DNA of 64,000 nt. It comes from Gracilaria gracilis. Lineage: Eukaryota; Rhodophyta; Florideophyceae; Gracilariales; Gracilariaceae. A program made the translations under genes and the position numbers. A model generated the notes under the pieces. It was not told where the DNA came from and did not search any database. It saw nothing but the letters and a program-made list of their open reading frames with translations. The stretch covers positions 186,001 through 250,000 of the forward strand of contig JARGSG010000090.1 in assembly GCA_030374805.1 (NCBI GenBank), in the 5' to 3' direction. Below are positions 60,569 through 64,000 of this stretch, in pieces (position 1 is the stretch's first letter; each line of letters starts with the position of its first letter).

Positions 60569-60843
60569 TGTAACAGTAAAAGTAACAGGACGAGGTTATA
60601 CTGTTTGACAGGTGAAAGTAGATGGCTGTTCAGCAGTGAGCACTTTAGGGTGCTCACTGCTCAGCCTTTATAGAACAAAACAGAATCACGAGATACAGAG
60701 ATATATAGAGTGAGTGATCACGTAAATATTTGAATACGTCATCACGAGACTAAGCAAATAAGTGATCACGTAAATGCACATAATTTTGATCACGTAAAAC
60801 AGTCAAATACAAATACGAAAGGCAGATGGAGATACCAAACTCA
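60569..60843 (-). repeat. Copia-2 3' LTR
   Basis: 275 bp, TG...CA. Contains a perfect 11-bp hairpin (GCAGTGAGCAC, TTTAGG, GTGCTCACTGC; 60,633-60,660) and three copies of TGATCACGTAAA (60,715, 60,763, 60,787), which look like promoter or enhancer sites. The partner LTR is outside the window, so the left edge is inferred. Confidence 0.65.
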
Positions 60844-61059
60844 CTGGGAGCCCCCCTCGAGCGGACAAGGTGCAACTTGTAGAAAGTTGCGATGTTGGGC
60901 GAACGAAATCCCAATAAGTGATTTGGTAAAGATGTCGGCATGATTGTTGGATGAATCGATATATTCAACCGTAATGAGTCCGCTACGAACAGCTTCAAGT
61001 ACATAGTGAAAGCGTAGATCAATATGTTTCACACGGCGCATGCCCAGGACATCCTGGGT
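60841..61059 (-). pseudogene. Copia-2 RNase H, C-terminal piece
   Basis: TQDVLGMRRVKHIDLRFHYV then EAVRSGLITVEYIDSSNNHA and DIFTKSL, the conserved end of copia RNase H. It joins to GTIAW at 61,979 once member D and one CCAGG are removed. Confidence 0.8.
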
Positions 61060-61064
61060 CCAGG

Positions 61065-61973
61065 GAGCTGCGGTAAATTCTACATTTGGCAAAATTGGAG
61101 GTAAAGAATAAGTGGTACTATTCGTGTTACATTATATAGTACAGTATATTACTTTGCTCGGTTTACAGTCAGTTTTGTGACTTCACGCGCTGCGACGCCC
61201 TACCAATTACTCGATTAAAAACTGTATTCAACATTACACTGACCAACTTCCTGCGCTGTAAGTATATGTGAATCTGCACGTCAGTGAAGCATTGTTCATT
61301 CCACCTTATCGCAAACTACTAGATAGCGCTAAGTAGCGCTACTTGGCGGTGATATCGAGGATTGGAACGCCGGTACAATATCTCAGTGAAGAAGTATGGG
61401 AAAAAGGTTGGCATACTTCGATGCAAACGCTCAAGGCACATCAAAGTATGCTTTTAAGGTAGTTTACCAGTGCTGTTCAACAGAAAAACATGCGTACTAA
61501 GGAGCGCCAAATAGCGATATTTGCGCTATATAACGCGTCTAAGTACGCATGTAGATTTCGTTTTTGGGATGTAGTTTGTATTTTTTTGGCGTACTTTGAT
61601 GTGCCTTCTACAGAGCTATGGAAGCACGCCATTATGTTTGGGTCGTTAGAAAAGATTGTAAATCTAGTAGAGTTCTGATATTTGACAATGCGGTAAATGC
61701 GACACTTGCAACAATTAGCGCTAAGTGTCAAAGATGGCGATGATGTTGCCAGGGTATTACCAGATTTGCACTGCCTGCATTGCCTGCTTACAGTGAAACT
61801 ACAAGGCTGAAATGGAACATCAACGATAAAACAGCGTTTTGCAAACAGCGTCACGCTTTGGATTTCTCGCCATGCCTAATTCCAGCGTATCAACTTGAAT
61901 CTTATTAATTACTGTAGTAAACAAAACAATTATAATGTGTCAACACTCTGTTAATCGTTAATTTCCCGCAGCT
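61065..61973. mobile_element. Small inverted-repeat element, family member D, in copia-2 RNase H
   Basis: 909 bp with ends GAGCTGCGGTAAATT and (reverse complement) GAGCTGCGGGAAATT and duplication CCAGG (61,060-61,064 and 61,974-61,978). Excision gives GTIAW-TQDVLG in frame, so the borders are secure. Inside: inverted pair GGCACATCAAAGTATGC (near 61,435) and GCGTACTTTGATGTGCC (near 61,590), and TAGCGATATTTGCG shared with A and B. No gene. Confidence 0.85.
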
Positions 61974-61978
61974 CCCAG

Positions 61979-62488
61979 GCAATTGTGCCCAGGTTGTCTT
62001 GATGAACAGTAGTCGGATAATCCACGGAAAACTGGAGCTCTGAAAAATATTCTTCACCCATTGCAGATTTTCCACACATTCTGATAGGGCATAGAATTCC
62101 GCTTCAGAAGTAGAAAGTGCGGTAGACTTTTGAAGTTTGGAGTTCCAAAGGACTGGGACAGAGCCAATCGTGATGCAATGCCCACCTCGAGATTGTCTCT
62201 TCTGGAGATCAAGAGCCCAATCAGCATCAGACCAGGCACCAACAGTGGCACCGTTCTGATAGGGGAACGCCAATCCATAGTTCTTAGTGCCGACGAGGTA
62301 GCGCACGACTCTCTTTAGGGGTTTCCAGTGAGAAGGAGCCAGACAAGAGGAGAACTTTCCCAGCATAGAGACAGCAGTTGCAATATCAGGTCTAGTCCTG
62401 GTGCTGAGAAATAGTAGGCACCCAAGAATCTCACGGAAAGGTATTGCCTGCATTGTGACAATATCTGAGTCGGACAGTGGTTGAGGTT
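61979..62488 (-). pseudogene. Copia-2 reverse transcriptase end and RNase H
   Basis: QAIPFREILGCLLFLSTRTR then PDIATAVSMLG (copia connection domain), RNase H AWSDADWALDLQKRQSRGGH, STALSTSEAEFYALSECVEN. Ends by frameshift near the DNLGTIAW block. Confidence 0.8.
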
Positions 62489-62790
62489 CCCTATGAACAC
62501 CGAATATGGCCGAAGTATGGCCGAAATATGGCCGAAATATGGCCGTTTAAATCGAAAATTTGAGAGAGCATGTAACTGGTGAAAATAAGTAATTTTTCCC
62601 ACTGACACGTGTACAACTCGGCCATATTTGGGTCACATTTGAGCCATATTTCGGCCATATGAATAAAAATGAAACTTGTTTACCTTCGCTGGATAAACGT
62701 TCTCACAAGTTTTCGAGTTAAACGGCCACATTTCGGCCACATTTCGGCCACATTTCGGCCACATTTCGGCCATATTCGGTGTTCATAGGG
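62489..62790. mobile_element. 302-bp MITE with GGCC-rich subterminal repeats
   Basis: Ends CCCTATGAACACCGAATATG and reverse complement, 23 bp perfect and about 45 bp near-perfect. Each arm repeats the 11-mer ATTTCGGCCAC or a variant three to five times. It interrupts the copia-2 polymerase between DERSP and QPLSDSD. No clear duplication. Confidence 0.8.
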
Positions 62791-63997
62791 TGAACGTTCA
62801 TCATAAAGACAATGACTGGCAGGAAGCGGTGTGGAAAGGGCATTGGCGTTTTCCATGTTGGCGCTCTTGATAATCTTATCAATTAGTGGTTTTCTGATGG
62901 AGAACAACCCGTTCCTGCTCTTCAACAATGGAGACGCCAAGATATAACTTCGTCTTGCCTACATCAGAAATATCATAGTGATCTTTTAGCATCTTCTTTG
63001 TCCAAGATGTGAGATAGGAGGGACCAAAAATGCTAAGATCGTCCACATACGAAAGAACCATAACCATTTGAGATTGTTTTGAGAATGTAAAGAGGCATGG
63101 GGCCGATTGACATCTGTGAAATCCAATCGAGATGAGAAACGATGATAAATCATCATACCGTAGACTTGGAGCTTCACGAGTTCCATAGAGGGACTTGACT
63201 AAGCAAACAACACGACCATTAGCTTCTTCAATTTCGAGAATAGAAGGAAGTTTGATCCAAACTGGGTTGTTTTCAGGCATGCTTGCATGAAGGAAGGCCC
63301 CTTTGATATCGATGTGCTGTCAATCCCAGTTCTTTGCAACTGAAAGGGCGAGGACAATTCGAAACAACTCGAAGTTAAGGACCGGTGCGTAGATATCTTC
63401 ACTGCCAGAATGTGACTGGAAGTGGCCGCGGGCTACTAGTCGTGCCTTAAAACGGAGAGGTTTTCCATTATGATCACGCTTCAGACGCAAAATAACACCC
63501 GAAGGTATAGGCCGACCATGAGATGGTTCTGCGTCAACGTATGTGCCAAGGTCTACAATTGTGGCAAACTCCTTTTTGATAGCATCAATCCAGAAGCCGG
63601 ACTCTTGGGAATTTAAAGCTTGACGAAGCGGAGGTTCATCAAGAGTACTGATGGACTTGGGAAGTAATTCATGAGCCACAGCACAGGAGGCCGATGGGGA
63701 ATCGTCAGAAAAATCAGAAGCATAGCCGCCAAGGTCAGGGTCATATGTTGAATCCTTTGCGGGGTAGTGCGTTTGATTGGAGTCCAATGAGGCCGCATCG
63801 GTGTCTGTATCGGTCTCGACGTCAGACGGGTTGGAGCAAGGATGAAGGGCTTCATGCTCAGGAGGAATGGATTCCGATCCCGACGCATTCGTTAATGAGT
63901 TGTCATTGAAGCTTTCGATGCCGTCATCACCGTGGAGAGGACAGTCAATTGATTGAGATGATGCACCAGATGTATCAGAATGAGGTGAAGGTGGCAA
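62791..63997 (-). pseudogene. Copia-2 integrase linker and reverse transcriptase
   Basis: Begins with the acidic linker (DTDTDAASLDSNQTHYPAKD), then SGFWIDAIKKEFATIVDLGT, RFKARLVARGHFQSHSG and ELFRIVLALSVAKNWD, TGA at 63,320-63,322, HIDIKGAFLHASMPENN, LVKSLYGTREAP and the catalytic MVLSYVDDLSIFG. A frameshift near 62,893 precedes KPLIDKIIKSANMEN. Confidence 0.8.
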
Positions 63998-64000
63998 CGG

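Larger units (their letters stand above)
60569..64000 (-). mobile_element. Copia-2: Ty1/copia retrotransposon, 3' part
   Basis: On minus from the window end: linker, reverse transcriptase, RNase H, polypurine tract GAGGGGGG and 3' LTR (60,569-60,843). The 5' part and 5' LTR lie outside. Probable duplication TTACA at 60,564-60,568. Carries member D and a 302-bp MITE. TGA at 63,320 and frameshifts near 62,893 make it inactive. Different lineage from copia-1. Confidence 0.8.

Noticed and set aside
1-64000. CRISPR arrays, operons, riboswitches, rRNA
   Set aside because: No regular spacer-repeat arrays, no ribosomal or bacterial regulatory signatures; the window is eukaryotic.

Overview
This is eukaryotic nuclear DNA made almost entirely of transposable elements of several ages, many nested in one another. 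Evidence for a eukaryote: two LTR-retrotransposon superfamilies (Ty3/gypsy, Ty1/copia), PIF/Harbinger, Tc1/mariner and TTAA-type DNA elements, short GT-AG introns (about 60-80 nt), a TATA box, and no operons. The host cannot be named securely. Chromodomain gypsy elements, intron-poor genes, and a copia primer-binding site matching the internal anticodon region of initiator tRNA-Met would fit a red alga or an oomycete-like stramenopile; this is inference only.

Layout. 0-8.2 kb: low-density sequence with a small secreted-protein gene (3.8 kb), a TTAA-flanked MITE (4.6-4.9 kb), and remnants with a Ulp1-type protease and a FAR1-like domain (5.4-8.2 kb). 8.3-36.2 kb: one old Harbinger element (Harbinger-2; Myb-like gene on +, transposase on -) split by three large insertions: gypsy-1 (9.6-16.2 kb), an unusual integrase-encoding transposon with terminal inverted repeats (16.4-19.0 kb, duplication TTGCC), and a 16-kb gypsy-3 (19.2-35.4 kb, duplication TGCAT). 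Gypsy-3 itself carries a solo LTR (24.2-24.9 kb) and copia-1 (29.5-34.3 kb). Gypsy-1 carries a 1.46-kb tandem array built from the terminal repeats of the integrase transposon. 36.3-40.1 kb: an apparently intact Harbinger-1 with perfect 13-bp terminal repeats and TTA duplication. 40-51.9 kb: mostly noncoding, with a Tc1/mariner copy carrying one stop codon and members of a small inverted-repeat family. 52.0-57.3 kb: gypsy-2, decayed, duplication CGAGG. 57.3-59.1 kb: GC-rich sequence and another member of the small family. 59.2-60.6 kb: a FAD-dependent amine-oxidase-like host gene, cut by copia-2, which runs on the minus strand past the window end and is itself hit by two small elements.

Strongest candidates for something undescribed: (1) the integrase transposon at 16,438-19,018, one long open reading frame with a protease-like remnant, an H2C2 zinc-binding site, a DDE integrase core and a Tudor-like domain, but no reverse transcriptase, bounded by inverted (not direct) composite repeats that hold a copia-type tRNA-Met primer-site sequence and a tRNA-like B box; (2) gypsy-3, with large antisense reading frames between pol and its 3' LTR, one containing a perfect 46-bp palindrome; (3) the array at 11,697-13,156, which looks like transposition of tandem terminal units using an alternative end.
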